From: a virus
Direction: 5' to 3' (one strand)
Length of the DNA: 26,197 nt
IMG/VR virus record: IMGVR_UViG_3300048091_000100
Span: 1 to 26,197 of that record
In this document: positions 21,052 to 26,197 of the stretch, piece by piece
Layout of the letters: each line of letters begins with the position of its first letter
How positions within the stretch are numbered: the first letter of the stretch is position 1
Program-made: the position numbers and the translations under genes
The notes under the pieces: generated by a model
Database searches by the model: none
What the model saw: the letters and a program-made list of their open reading frames with translations, nothing else
Told to the model about the DNA's origin: nothing

Positions 21052-21335
21052 TTTGCACCCTCCGTAACAAGAGTGTTCACCACATTCCGCATTTCCCCCT
21101 GATTAACACAATTGAGAATTGCAGAAACACGCAAAACAAAAGTAGTCTGCAGTCGCATGTTGAAATTTCCGATCATCATTGCGTTATCGTCATATGAAGA
21201 CGAGGCTGATTTTATAGGTAGTCTCGCCCTCTCCTTATTTGCCCCCGGACAGCGCCCCTCCTGTTGCCAACTCAACCTATCGTAATAAACCCGCGCGCTA
21301 GCTTCTAGGGCTTCAAGCGTATGGCCAGTGGCCAA
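21048..21335 (-). CDS. Doubtful small ORF upstream of S24-like gene
   Basis: An open frame of 95 codons whose stop overlaps the S24-like ATG (ATGA). Its first half lies in AT-rich sequence that also holds the start region of the divergent Arc-like gene, and no ribosome site fits the first ATG. A shorter form from an internal ATG (MMIGNFN or MRLQTTFV) would be 36-43 residues. The strong Shine-Dalgarno of the S24-like gene lies in its last codons. It may be chance or a short leader. The 320-base stretch 21052-21372 otherwise shows AT-rich regulatory-looking DNA without a clear gene. Confidence 0.25.
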   Translation of the reverse strand: MATGHTLEALEASARVYYDRLSWQQEGRCPGANKERARLPIKSASSSYDDNAMMIGNFNMRLQTTFVLRVSAILNCVNQGEMRNVVNTLVTEGAK

Positions 21336-21361
21336 TATTTATTTGGTTAATTGTTACAGCT

Positions 21362-21374
21362 ATGCATTTTGCAT
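21362..21374. promoter_or_regulatory. Short inverted repeat at the Arc-like start
   Basis: ATGCA-TTT-TGCAT forms a perfect 5-base inverted repeat that overlaps the ATG of the Arc-like gene. Arc/MetJ-type proteins often bind short palindromes at their own promoters, so this is a candidate autoregulatory site. The sequence is short and could be chance. Confidence 0.35.
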
Positions 21375-21651
21375 GACCGATCAAAGTCCTAGCCGATCCC
21401 TGGACAAGATAATCATCCGGCTGCCGGATGGGCTAAAGGAAAGAATCCGCATGGTTGCGGTGAAGAACGATCGATCGGTCAACGCCGAGCTGCTGATGCT
21501 GCTCGAGCGGACCTACCCGCCAGAGTCGATCGTCGATGATTTTGTTCGAGACATCGCAGCTTTGGTGAGGCGGTCTCCAGCCGACGACCAGGCTCGGCTT
21601 TGGAAGTCAATCATCGAGAAGGTTGAGACTGCTAGTCGAGGAATGAAGTAA
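21373..21651 (+). CDS. Arc-like ribbon-helix-helix DNA-binding protein
   Basis: 92 residues from ATG 21373; an in-frame GTG 15 codons earlier is possible. Residues 10-50 match the Arc family (PF03869): KIIIRLPDGLKERIRMVAVK then RSVNAELLMLLERTYPP, with the beta-strand (KIIIRLP) for DNA contact and two helices. The C-terminal 40 residues are a charged helix (DFVRDIAALVRRSPADDQAR). Arc-like proteins are phage regulators of lysogeny or antirepressor genes; here it lies between the two operator arrays and next to the S24-like gene. Ribosome site is weak. Likely a repressor of neighbouring promoters. Confidence 0.8.
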   Translation: MTDQSPSRSLDKIIIRLPDGLKERIRMVAVKNDRSVNAELLMLLERTYPPESIVDDFVRDIAALVRRSPADDQARLWKSIIEKVETASRGMK

Positions 21652-21737
21652 GGGGCTTTCCACCCTTCTAACAACTACCCTCAGAGCAAGTATCTTCTAC
21701 AAGAGAATAACCTTTAGAAATTCAGCTTTATATATTG

Positions 21738-21782
21738 GACCCGCAGATTTGCGACCCTATTGACCCGCAGATTTGCGACCCT
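21738..21782. repeat. Two 21-base direct repeats at 24-base period (iteron-like)
   Basis: Two identical 21-base copies at 21738-21758 and 21762-21782, each starting GACCCGCAG and containing the inverted repeat CGCA-GATT-TGCG. The second overlaps the stop of the winged-helix gene. AT-rich DNA lies beside them (21685-21737). The remaining stretch 21652-21737 holds no gene. They could be binding sites for the adjacent winged-helix protein or iterons of a replication origin. Confidence 0.8.
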
Positions 21783-22098
21783 AGCCGAATTCAAACGGCA
21801 AGCGGATGTAGTAGACATTCGGCTTTCGATGTTCCTTCACGACTACCAAGACGCGCTCGTCGACCAACTCTGAGATCGCCCGGATAACTTTGTCCTCGGA
21901 GATCTGCAGGCGGTTGGCGATCTGCTTGTGCGTGTACCAGCAGCACTGGTCGTGCCCGTTCATCTTTTTCGCCAGCCAATAGCCAACGCGAAACGCCCTA
22001 TCAGACAGGGCGTCCATTTCACAAACGTAGTCGAGCCACTTGCGGCGCTTTTCGTAGAAGGCGGCTGCCGCTTCGCCATTGTCGTTTCTCTTGAGCAT
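21781..22098 (-). CDS. Winged-helix / HTH_36-like DNA-binding protein
   Basis: 105 residues from ATG 22098 (AAAGAGGG upstream); a longer frame starting upstream would translate the operator array and is rejected. A helical N-terminus ([21 protein letters not shown]) precedes a winged helix with [19 protein letters not shown] at 54-72, [17 protein letters not shown], and the wing VYYIRL. This is the layout of HTH_36 or plasmid/phage Rep-type N-domains. It is under the second operator array and divergent to the pentapeptide operon. Repeats follow its stop. It may be an early activator or initiator; the target repeats suggest DNA binding close by. Confidence 0.75.
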   Translation of the reverse strand: MLKRNDNGEAAAAFYEKRRKWLDYVCEMDALSDRAFRVGYWLAKKMNGHDQCCWYTHKQIANRLQISEDKVIRAISELVDERVLVVVKEHRKPNVYYIRLPFEFG

Positions 22099-22106
22099 TC
22101 CCTCTT

Positions 22107-22174
22107 TTGCCACACGGCAAGATTTTTTGCCAGATGGCATTTTGCCACTTGTCAATCTTTTTGCCAGATGGCAT
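22107..22174. promoter_or_regulatory. Second four-site operator array
   Basis: Four further copies of TTGCCA-NN-TGGCAA: 22107-22120, 22127-22140, 22142-22155 and 22161-22174. Mismatches are small (TTGCCACACGGCAA, TTGCCAGATGGCAT twice, TTGCCACTTGTCAA). They lie between the divergent winged-helix gene and the pentapeptide operon. The same consensus and number of sites as the array near the repressor suggests the same regulator binds both. Confidence 0.85.
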
Positions 22175-22177
22175 ATT
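22149..22177 (+). promoter_or_regulatory. Rightward early promoter
   Basis: A -35 TTGTCA at 22149-22154, a 17-base spacer and a -10 CATATT at 22172-22177. Operators at 22142-22155 and 22161-22174 cover the -35 and -10. It would drive the pentapeptide/recombination operon with an ~75-base leader that has no other visible feature. Confidence 0.6.
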
Positions 22178-22257
22178 CCTCTCATCAGCCGACGACGACT
22201 GAGCCCCGCAAGGAAGCAGCGAGACGTCGATCGGCGCAAATGGAGATGAGGGCAATC

Positions 22258-23124
22258 ATGAAATTCGATGTACTCGACAGGTTCACAGGCGACGTGAAGT
22301 TCACGGCGGAGATCGATTGCGACGACAGCGCGTTGCCTTCTCTCAAGCTGGGGCTCGCCATCAAGTGGGCGGTCAAGGAAAAGAAGGACCTCAGCGGGGC
22401 CTACCTCAGCGGGGCCAACCTCAGCAGGGCCAACCTCAGCGGGGCCTACCTCAGCGGGGCCAACCTCAGCGGGGCCAACCTCAGCAGGGCCAACCTCAGC
22501 GGGGCCTACCTCAGCGGGGCCAACCTCAGCGGGGCCTACCTCAGCAGGGCCAACCTCAGCGGGGCCTACCTCAGCGGGGCCTACCTCAGCAGGGCCAACC
22601 TCAGCGGGGCCTACCTCAGCGGGGCCAACCTCAGCGGGGCCTACCTCAGCAGGGCCAACCTCAGCGGGGCCTACCTCAGCGGGGCCTACCTCAGCAGGGC
22701 CAACCTCAGCGGGGCCTACCTCAGCGGGGCCAACCTCAGCGGGGCCTACCTCAGCGGGGCCGACCTCAGCGGGGCCTACCTCAAAGAAGCTAAGGATGCT
22801 GATCTCGCTATCGCTATGACGCGCATCCTTCCTGAAGGCGATCTGATCGGCTGGAAGAAGTGCGAGAGCGACGTGATCGTCAAGCTTCGCATTCCGGCTG
22901 AGGCAAAGCGCTCACATGCATTCGGACGCAAGTGCCGCGCCGAATATGCTGACGTACTGGAAGTAGTCGGTGGCGAAGTCGGTATTTCGATGCACGACGG
23001 CAAGACGAAATACGAAGTCGGCCAGCGCGTCACGCCAGACAAGTTCGATGAGAACTGGGTCGAAGAGTGCTCTTCCGGCATCCACTTCTTCATCACGAAG
23101 GAGGAGGCACTTGCTTATGTTTAA
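22258..23124 (+). CDS. Pentapeptide-repeat protein with DUF5758-like C-terminus
   Basis: 288 residues from ATG 22258, preceded by GATGAGGG; an earlier in-frame start would read the operator array backwards. Residues 1-43 form a short N-domain ([20 protein letters not shown]). Residues 44-178 are 27 pentapeptide repeats, A(N/Y/D)LSG or A(N/Y)LSR, which form a right-handed square beta helix; some such proteins mimic DNA and block gyrase. The last 110 residues ([31 protein letters not shown]) match the DUF5758 pattern, often fused behind pentapeptide repeats in phages. It is the first gene of the rightward early operon. Function unknown; DNA mimicry or host inhibition is plausible. Confidence 0.85.
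   Translation: MKFDVLDRFTGDVKFTAEIDCDDSALPSLKLGLAIKWAVKEKKDLSGAYLSGANLSRANLSGAYLSGANLSGANLSRANLSGAYLSGANLSGAYLSRANLSGAYLSGAYLSRANLSGAYLSGANLSGAYLSRANLSGAYLSGAYLSRANLSGAYLSGANLSGAYLSGADLSGAYLKEAKDADLAIAMTRILPEGDLIGWKKCESDVIVKLRIPAEAKRSHAFGRKCRAEYADVLEVVGGEVGISMHDGKTKYEVGQRVTPDKFDENWVEECSSGIHFFITKEEALAYV
22387..22791 (+). repeat. 27-unit, 15-bp tandem repeat within the pentapeptide gene
   Basis: Each unit encodes one pentapeptide. Units are almost identical in DNA (CTCAGCGGGGCC followed by TAC, AAC or GAC; some use AGG for Arg in place of GGG). Differences are mostly one or two bases. Positions of the Arg variant (units 3, 7, 11, 14, 18, 21) suggest a 7-unit, 105-bp block duplicated, showing recent expansion. 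Such low divergence is prone to copy-number change. Confidence 0.9.
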
Positions 23125-23419
23125 GATGGACACCCTCCCCATCCCCCGCACCGTCACCCGCTTCAACGTCGAAGCAGCCTTCGGCACAACGACTACTCTG
23201 TACCTCGGCCACATCCCCGGCATCGGCATGCGCTGGTCTGTCGATCCGGATGCAGCTTGGGAATACCAGGACGAGGACGAAGCTCAGGACGACGCCGACC
23301 AGCACGGCGGGGAGGTCTTCAAGTTCGAGCGCCTTACGCGCCGGACCGATCCCGAGAGCTTCACCGGACACAATACCGCAGCTCGGCTTGAGCGCGCCCT
23401 TCAGGAGGCTGCGGAATGA
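23117..23419 (+). CDS. Hypothetical protein of rightward operon
   Basis: 100 residues from ATG 23117, with GAGGAGG 9 bases upstream and an 8-base overlap with the pentapeptide gene; the ATG at 23126 is an alternative. The protein starts [19 protein letters not shown], has an acidic middle ([18 protein letters not shown]) and a basic end ([12 protein letters not shown]). The acidic middle is reminiscent of DNA-mimic proteins, but there is no family match. It overlaps the next ATG by 4 bases. Context suggests an early accessory role. Confidence 0.65.
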   Translation: MFKMDTLPIPRTVTRFNVEAAFGTTTTLYLGHIPGIGMRWSVDPDAAWEYQDEDEAQDDADQHGGEVFKFERLTRRTDPESFTGHNTAARLERALQEAAE

Positions 23420-23634
23420 TCACCAAGAAGACAATCGAACTCGTGAGCGTCTGCTCTGATGCCGAGATAATCGCCAAGTCTGCGCATGCTGCCTACTGGC
23501 TTTCTTACAGCCCAGATGCAGCCGAGAGCGGCGGGCTCGGCATCCAAGAGCGAGAGATCGTCGACCGCTTCAAGGCAATCGCTGACAAGCTCGGCTATCG
23601 CGTCGAGAAGATCGAAGCCGAGGAGGTGGCGTGA
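23416..23634 (+). CDS. Small early protein
   Basis: 72 residues, ATG overlapping the previous stop (ATGA). Helical segments (CSDAEIIAKSAHAAYWLSYS, then EIVDRFKAIADKLGYRVEKIE) suggest a small soluble protein. No family is recognised. The next gene overlaps at its end (TGATG). It may act with its neighbours in early host takeover; nothing more is visible. Confidence 0.6.
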   Translation: MITKKTIELVSVCSDAEIIAKSAHAAYWLSYSPDAAESGGLGIQEREIVDRFKAIADKLGYRVEKIEAEEVA

Positions 23635-23930
23635 TGACCAGGATCAACACAGGTGGTCCGGCCTTCCCAGGTCAACATAGTTACATCGACGGGATGCCTT
23701 CTGATTACGAAGGAATGAACCTTCGAAACTGGTTCGCAGGCAACGCTATCGGCGCCGTTGTGGTGCAGTGCGCTAATGATCTTCGGTTCCTCGAAGGAAT
23801 GACACCGGCTGAATACTTCGCGAACAAGGCCTTCGATATCGCTGACGCGATGATTGCCAAGAGCAAGGCTGCCGATAAGGCCAACGCTGAGGCTCGCGAG
23901 AAGGAGTACGGCGATGATCGTCCCTTCTGA
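23634..23930 (+). CDS. Small phage protein of the NTGGPAFPG type
   Basis: 98 residues from ATG 23634, directly at the stop of the previous gene (TGATG); GTG 23631 is the alternative. The N-terminal pattern NTGGPAFPGQHSY followed by GMNLRNWFAGNAIGAVV and a terminal ALA-rich DAMIAKSKAAD is a recurring early/middle phage family (first part: TGGPAFP; middle: GMxLRDWFAGxA) of unknown role. The ~100-residue length is usual. It precedes a small membrane protein and the recombination genes. Confidence 0.7.
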   Translation: MTRINTGGPAFPGQHSYIDGMPSDYEGMNLRNWFAGNAIGAVVVQCANDLRFLEGMTPAEYFANKAFDIADAMIAKSKAADKANAEAREKEYGDDRPF

Positions 23931-24144
23931 CCTTTGCCATATGCGCGGCATCGAATGCTCGTGCCCTGCCGGCACCTGCCAGCAGCAGCCGAAGGCCGAA
24001 GCCGTCCCCCTCTTCCGCCCGACCAACCGGGACATGCTCTTCGTATTCGTCACTTGCATCGTCCTCGCCGTCATCGTCGGCGGGACCGTCCACGCCCTGC
24101 AGGTCGCTGAGCGCGAATATCAACTTCAACTGAGGATCGGATGA
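23914..24144 (+). CDS. Small single-pass membrane protein with Cys-rich N-terminus
   Basis: 76 residues from ATG 23914, preceded by AAGGAG. The N-terminal 25 residues contain C8, C15, C17 and C22 (CHMRGIECSCPAGTC), which could bind metal. One membrane helix lies at about 41-61 (MLFVFVTCIVLAVIVGGTVH), followed by a short charged tail. It overlaps the previous gene by 17 bases and the ERF gene by 4 bases. Such proteins in this place are seen in rhizobial phages without function. Topology is probably N-in or N-out uncertain. Confidence 0.65.
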   Translation: MIVPSDLCHMRGIECSCPAGTCQQQPKAEAVPLFRPTNRDMLFVFVTCIVLAVIVGGTVHALQVAEREYQLQLRIG

Positions 24145-24983
24145 TGGCTGATTTCCTCGACATCCCCGGTTCAGAACAATCAATCGGCGGCTTGGCGCTC
24201 GGCGTCGTCGCGAAAGCAAAACAGGCCATGGAGGCAAAGAAAATGGGAAATGCACTGGAAGTCCAGACGCCATCGCAGATCGCTGCCATGGAGCAACCTC
24301 GGGCCGTTCTGACGCCCATGGAGATGATCGACCGCGCTCTGTCGTCGAACGCCAACGTCGAGACGCTTACGCAGCTCATGAACCTGCAGGAACGTTGGGA
24401 AGCCAACCAGGCGCGCAAGGCGTTTGATGCAGCGATTGCCGCCGCCAAGTCTGAAATCCCACCGATCGCTCGAAATGCTACTGGTCACAACAGCAAGCGT
24501 TACGCAGACTTTTCGGCCATCGCCACGGTCGTCGATCCTATCCTCTCCAAATACGGATTGTCTTACCGGTTCAAGACCACACAGACCGACAAGATCAACG
24601 TGACCTGTGTCCTTTCCCACAAGGAAGGCCATGCAGAGGAAACGACGCTCTCCGGGGGTGCGGACACCAGCGGAAGCAAGAACGCCATTCAGGCTATCGG
24701 CTCTACCCTCACCTATTTGCAGCGCTATTCGCTTAACGCGGCGCTCGGTCTGTCTGCTTCGAATGACGATGACGGTAAGGCTGCCGGCGGGAACGGCTCG
24801 GTAAATGATGAGCAACGCATCGTTCTGCAGGACAAGATCGAGGAAGTAGGCGCAGATATCGCCAAGTTCTGCGAGCGCTGGAATGTCCCTGCCCTGTCTG
24901 ACTTCCCACAGAAGAAGTTCGACGAGGCCATCCAGTCCTTGAACCGCTTCGCGCAGCAGCAGCGGAGACAGGCAAATGGTTGA
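24141..24983 (+). CDS. erf: ERF-family single-strand annealing protein
   Basis: 280 residues, two adjacent ATG codons (24141 and 24144) overlapping the previous stop. It anneals complementary single strands in phage recombination, partner of a 5'-3' exonuclease. The ERF core is at about 94-212: AFDAAIAAAKSEIPPIAR at 95-111, SKRYADFSAIATVVDPILSK at 118-137, and the signature TYLQRYSLNAALGLSASNDD at 191-210. The N-terminal 60 residues are a variable leader. The C-terminal part (ALSDFPQKKFDEAIQSLNRF) resembles the charged tail of ERF proteins. Directly followed by a YqaJ exonuclease with an 8-base overlap, as is common. Confidence 0.9.
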   Translation: MMADFLDIPGSEQSIGGLALGVVAKAKQAMEAKKMGNALEVQTPSQIAAMEQPRAVLTPMEMIDRALSSNANVETLTQLMNLQERWEANQARKAFDAAIAAAKSEIPPIARNATGHNSKRYADFSAIATVVDPILSKYGLSYRFKTTQTDKINVTCVLSHKEGHAEETTLSGGADTSGSKNAIQAIGSTLTYLQRYSLNAALGLSASNDDDGKAAGGNGSVNDEQRIVLQDKIEEVGADIAKFCERWNVPALSDFPQKKFDEAIQSLNRFAQQQRRQANG

Positions 24984-25611
24984 GATCGAACAGGGCACGC
25001 CTGAATGGTTCGCCATCCGCTGCGGGAAGGTTACGGCCTCCCGCGTGGCTGATGTCGTTGCCACCACGAAAACAGGCTGGGGGGCTTCCCGAGCCAACTA
25101 TGCCGCGGAACTCATCGCAGAACGCCTCACAGGAGAGGCAGCAGAGGGTTTTACGTCCTCGACAATGCAATGGGGCACGGATCAGGAACCGCGTGCCAGG
25201 GCCTCGTATGAGTTCTACAGGAACGTGGACGTTCAGCAGGTTGGGTTCGTCATCCATCCGACGATTGCCGACTCCGGCGCATCTCCTGATGGCCTCGTAG
25301 GTGAGGATGGTCTTATCGAGATCAAGTGCCCGAATACGGCAACCCACATCGATACGCTCATCAAGCAGGTGATCCCGGCCAAGTATGTCACGCAGATGAT
25401 GTGGCAAATGGCCTGCACTGGTCGGAAGTGGTGCGATTTCGTCTCCTACGATCCTCGCCTGCCTGAGAGCATGCAGATGTTCGTTCGGCGGATCGATCGT
25501 GACGAATCCGTCATCAAGCACCTTGAGACGATGGTTGTTGAGTTCCTCGATCTTGAGGTCGTCTCCAAGGTCGAAGCACTACTCCGGATCTACGAGCAGG
25601 AGGCCGCTTGA
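24976..25611 (+). CDS. YqaJ/lambda-exo-type recombination exonuclease
   Basis: 211 residues, ATG overlapping the ERF gene by 8 bases. The PD-(D/E)XK nuclease motif is SPDGLV at 103-108 with D105, then E115 and K117 in LIEIKCP. The N-terminal QGTPEWFAIRCGKVTASR at 6-23 is the typical YqaJ opening and MQWGTDQEPRARASYEF at 64-80 is the second conserved region. The enzyme degrades one strand at DNA ends to feed the ERF protein. Catalytic residues are all present. Its stop overlaps the next ATG by one base (TGATG). Confidence 0.9.
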   Translation: MVEIEQGTPEWFAIRCGKVTASRVADVVATTKTGWGASRANYAAELIAERLTGEAAEGFTSSTMQWGTDQEPRARASYEFYRNVDVQQVGFVIHPTIADSGASPDGLVGEDGLIEIKCPNTATHIDTLIKQVIPAKYVTQMMWQMACTGRKWCDFVSYDPRLPESMQMFVRRIDRDESVIKHLETMVVEFLDLEVVSKVEALLRIYEQEAA

Positions 25612-26197
25612 TGGGCCGCGCTCTCCTCGTCCTCGATACCCCATCCGACCGACAGAAGGCCGTCACGTGGATCGGCAAAGCCCCGGTAGGGACGCGCGTT
25701 GAGTTCAAGGCATCCAAGCGGACTTTGCCGCAAAACGATCTGCTCTGGGCGCTCCTGACCGAGTTTGCCCAGCGGTACAGCCACAACGGCACGAAATACG
25801 AGCCGGGACAGTGGAAGGCGATATTCCTTCACGCCTTCGGCCGGGAAATCAGCTTCCTGCCCAGCCTGGACGGAAAGACCTTCCTGCCGATCGAGATGTC
25901 ATCGTCCGACCTGTCGAAGCAAGAGATGACGGATTTCATCGAGTTCATCATCAAGGAAGCCGCAGAGCGCGGCGTGATCCTTCACAACCCGAAAGACAAC
26001 GATTCCGGTTCCTCCCCCGAGCCGGACGACACAGACGCTGACACGCCCTCCTCAGCGTCTGCTGCCGAAGAGGCCGGCGATCCTTCCTCCTCCTCCCAAG
26101 GATCGCCGGCCGCCCCTGAGACCGAACGTGAGACGCTGATCCGGTTCGCAAGGGATGTCCTGCCGCTGGCCGCCGACATGACGGTTTCACCAGGCGC
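25611..26197 (+). CDS. NinB-like recombination protein with long C-terminal extension, partial
   Basis: ATG at 25611; the frame is open to the window end (195 codons seen). NinB (Orf of lambda) helps load recombination functions on SSB-coated DNA. The motif KRTLPQNDLLWALLTEFA at 36-53, WKAIFLHAFG at 69-78, and SSSDLSKQEMTDFIEFIIKE at 97-116 match NinB (PF05772). After about residue 127 a Ser/Pro/Glu/Asp-rich linker follows that is not part of the usual ~140-residue protein, and then a helical segment (ETLIRFARDVLPLAADM) begins that may be another domain. A strong inverted repeat lies within the linker. It completes the recombination set. Confidence 0.85.
   Translation, partial: MGRALLVLDTPSDRQKAVTWIGKAPVGTRVEFKASKRTLPQNDLLWALLTEFAQRYSHNGTKYEPGQWKAIFLHAFGREISFLPSLDGKTFLPIEMSSSDLSKQEMTDFIEFIIKEAAERGVILHNPKDNDSGSSPEPDDTDADTPSSASAAEEAGDPSSSSQGSPAAPETERETLIRFARDVLPLAADMTVSPG
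26072..26111. repeat. Perfect 14-bp inverted repeat in NinB linker
   Basis: Arms GGCCGGCGATCCTT (26072-26085) and AAGGATCGCCGGCC (26098-26111) are exact complements with a 12-base C/T loop. It encodes part of the low-complexity linker. There is no T-tract after it on either strand, so it is not a usual terminator. It would form a strong hairpin in mRNA or single-stranded DNA. Confidence 0.9.

Noticed and set aside
21652-21680. Terminator after the Arc-like gene
   Set aside because: AAGGG and CCCTT can pair around an 8-base loop, but there is no T-tract, so the call is too weak.
22099-22239. Longer N-terminus for the winged-helix protein
   Set aside because: The extension translates the four palindromic operators and has no ribosome site; ATG 22098 is better.
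21928-22257. Longer N-terminus for the pentapeptide protein
   Set aside because: It would be read through the divergent gene and operator array; ATG 22258 has a good ribosome site and the usual N-terminal domain.
22387-22791. Possible CRISPR-like array
   Set aside because: The repeats are back-to-back 15-mers without spacers and keep one reading frame encoding pentapeptides.
24180-25521. Two long leftward open frames opposite the ERF and exonuclease genes
   Set aside because: Both lie fully antisense to genes with clear family motifs, and their composition is typical of reverse-frame reading of high-GC coding DNA.

Overview
The window is the core of a temperate, podovirus-like phage or prophage from an alphaproteobacterium, most likely a member of the Hyphomicrobiales (rhizobia and relatives). 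The host assignment rests on regulator families found almost only in Alphaproteobacteria: a GcrA homologue, a CtrA-type DNA-binding domain and a GapR-like coiled coil. No integrase, attachment site or clear host gene is visible, so the element extends beyond both ends.

Layout. From about 19.9 kb down to position 1 nearly everything is read leftward, mostly as overlapping start/stop pairs. In transcription order: a Cro-like gene; small early genes (19.7-17.6 kb); a regulator and DNA-metabolism block (18.2-11.2 kb) with GapR-like, CtrA-like and GcrA-like proteins, a RuvC-like nuclease, an SNF2 helicase, a DNA methyltransferase, a DnaB-type helicase and a DnaA-domain-IV-like protein; a DUF6362 gene followed by a structured RNA region and a terminator (10.0 kb); a Gp49 family gene, a very short lipoprotein and small late genes; then packaging and head genes (TerS, TerL, portal, Bbp19-like, scaffold, terminator, major capsid) and the start of a T7-gp11-like tail tube gene at the left edge.

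The switch region (19.87-22.26 kb) holds a CI/LexA-type repressor (+), a small S24-like protein with no DNA-binding domain and with both catalytic residues replaced (-), an Arc-like protein (+) and a winged-helix protein (-). Two separate arrays, each of four copies of the palindrome TTGCCA-NN-TGGCAA, lie about 2.2 kb apart. One sits over the Cro promoter and the other over the promoter of the rightward operon. This suggests one repressor holds both early operons off.

The rightward operon (22.26-26.2 kb) starts with a pentapeptide-repeat protein carrying a DUF5758-like tail and 27 nearly identical 15-bp units. Four small genes follow, then a recombination set: ERF single-strand annealing protein, YqaJ-type exonuclease and NinB-like protein, the last cut by the window edge.

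The most notable features are the cluster of cell-cycle-regulator look-alikes in one early operon, the double four-operator array, the catalytically degenerate S24 protein, a possible frameshifted lipoprotein, and a structured RNA candidate. All functional statements come from reading the sequence by eye; no database search was run.
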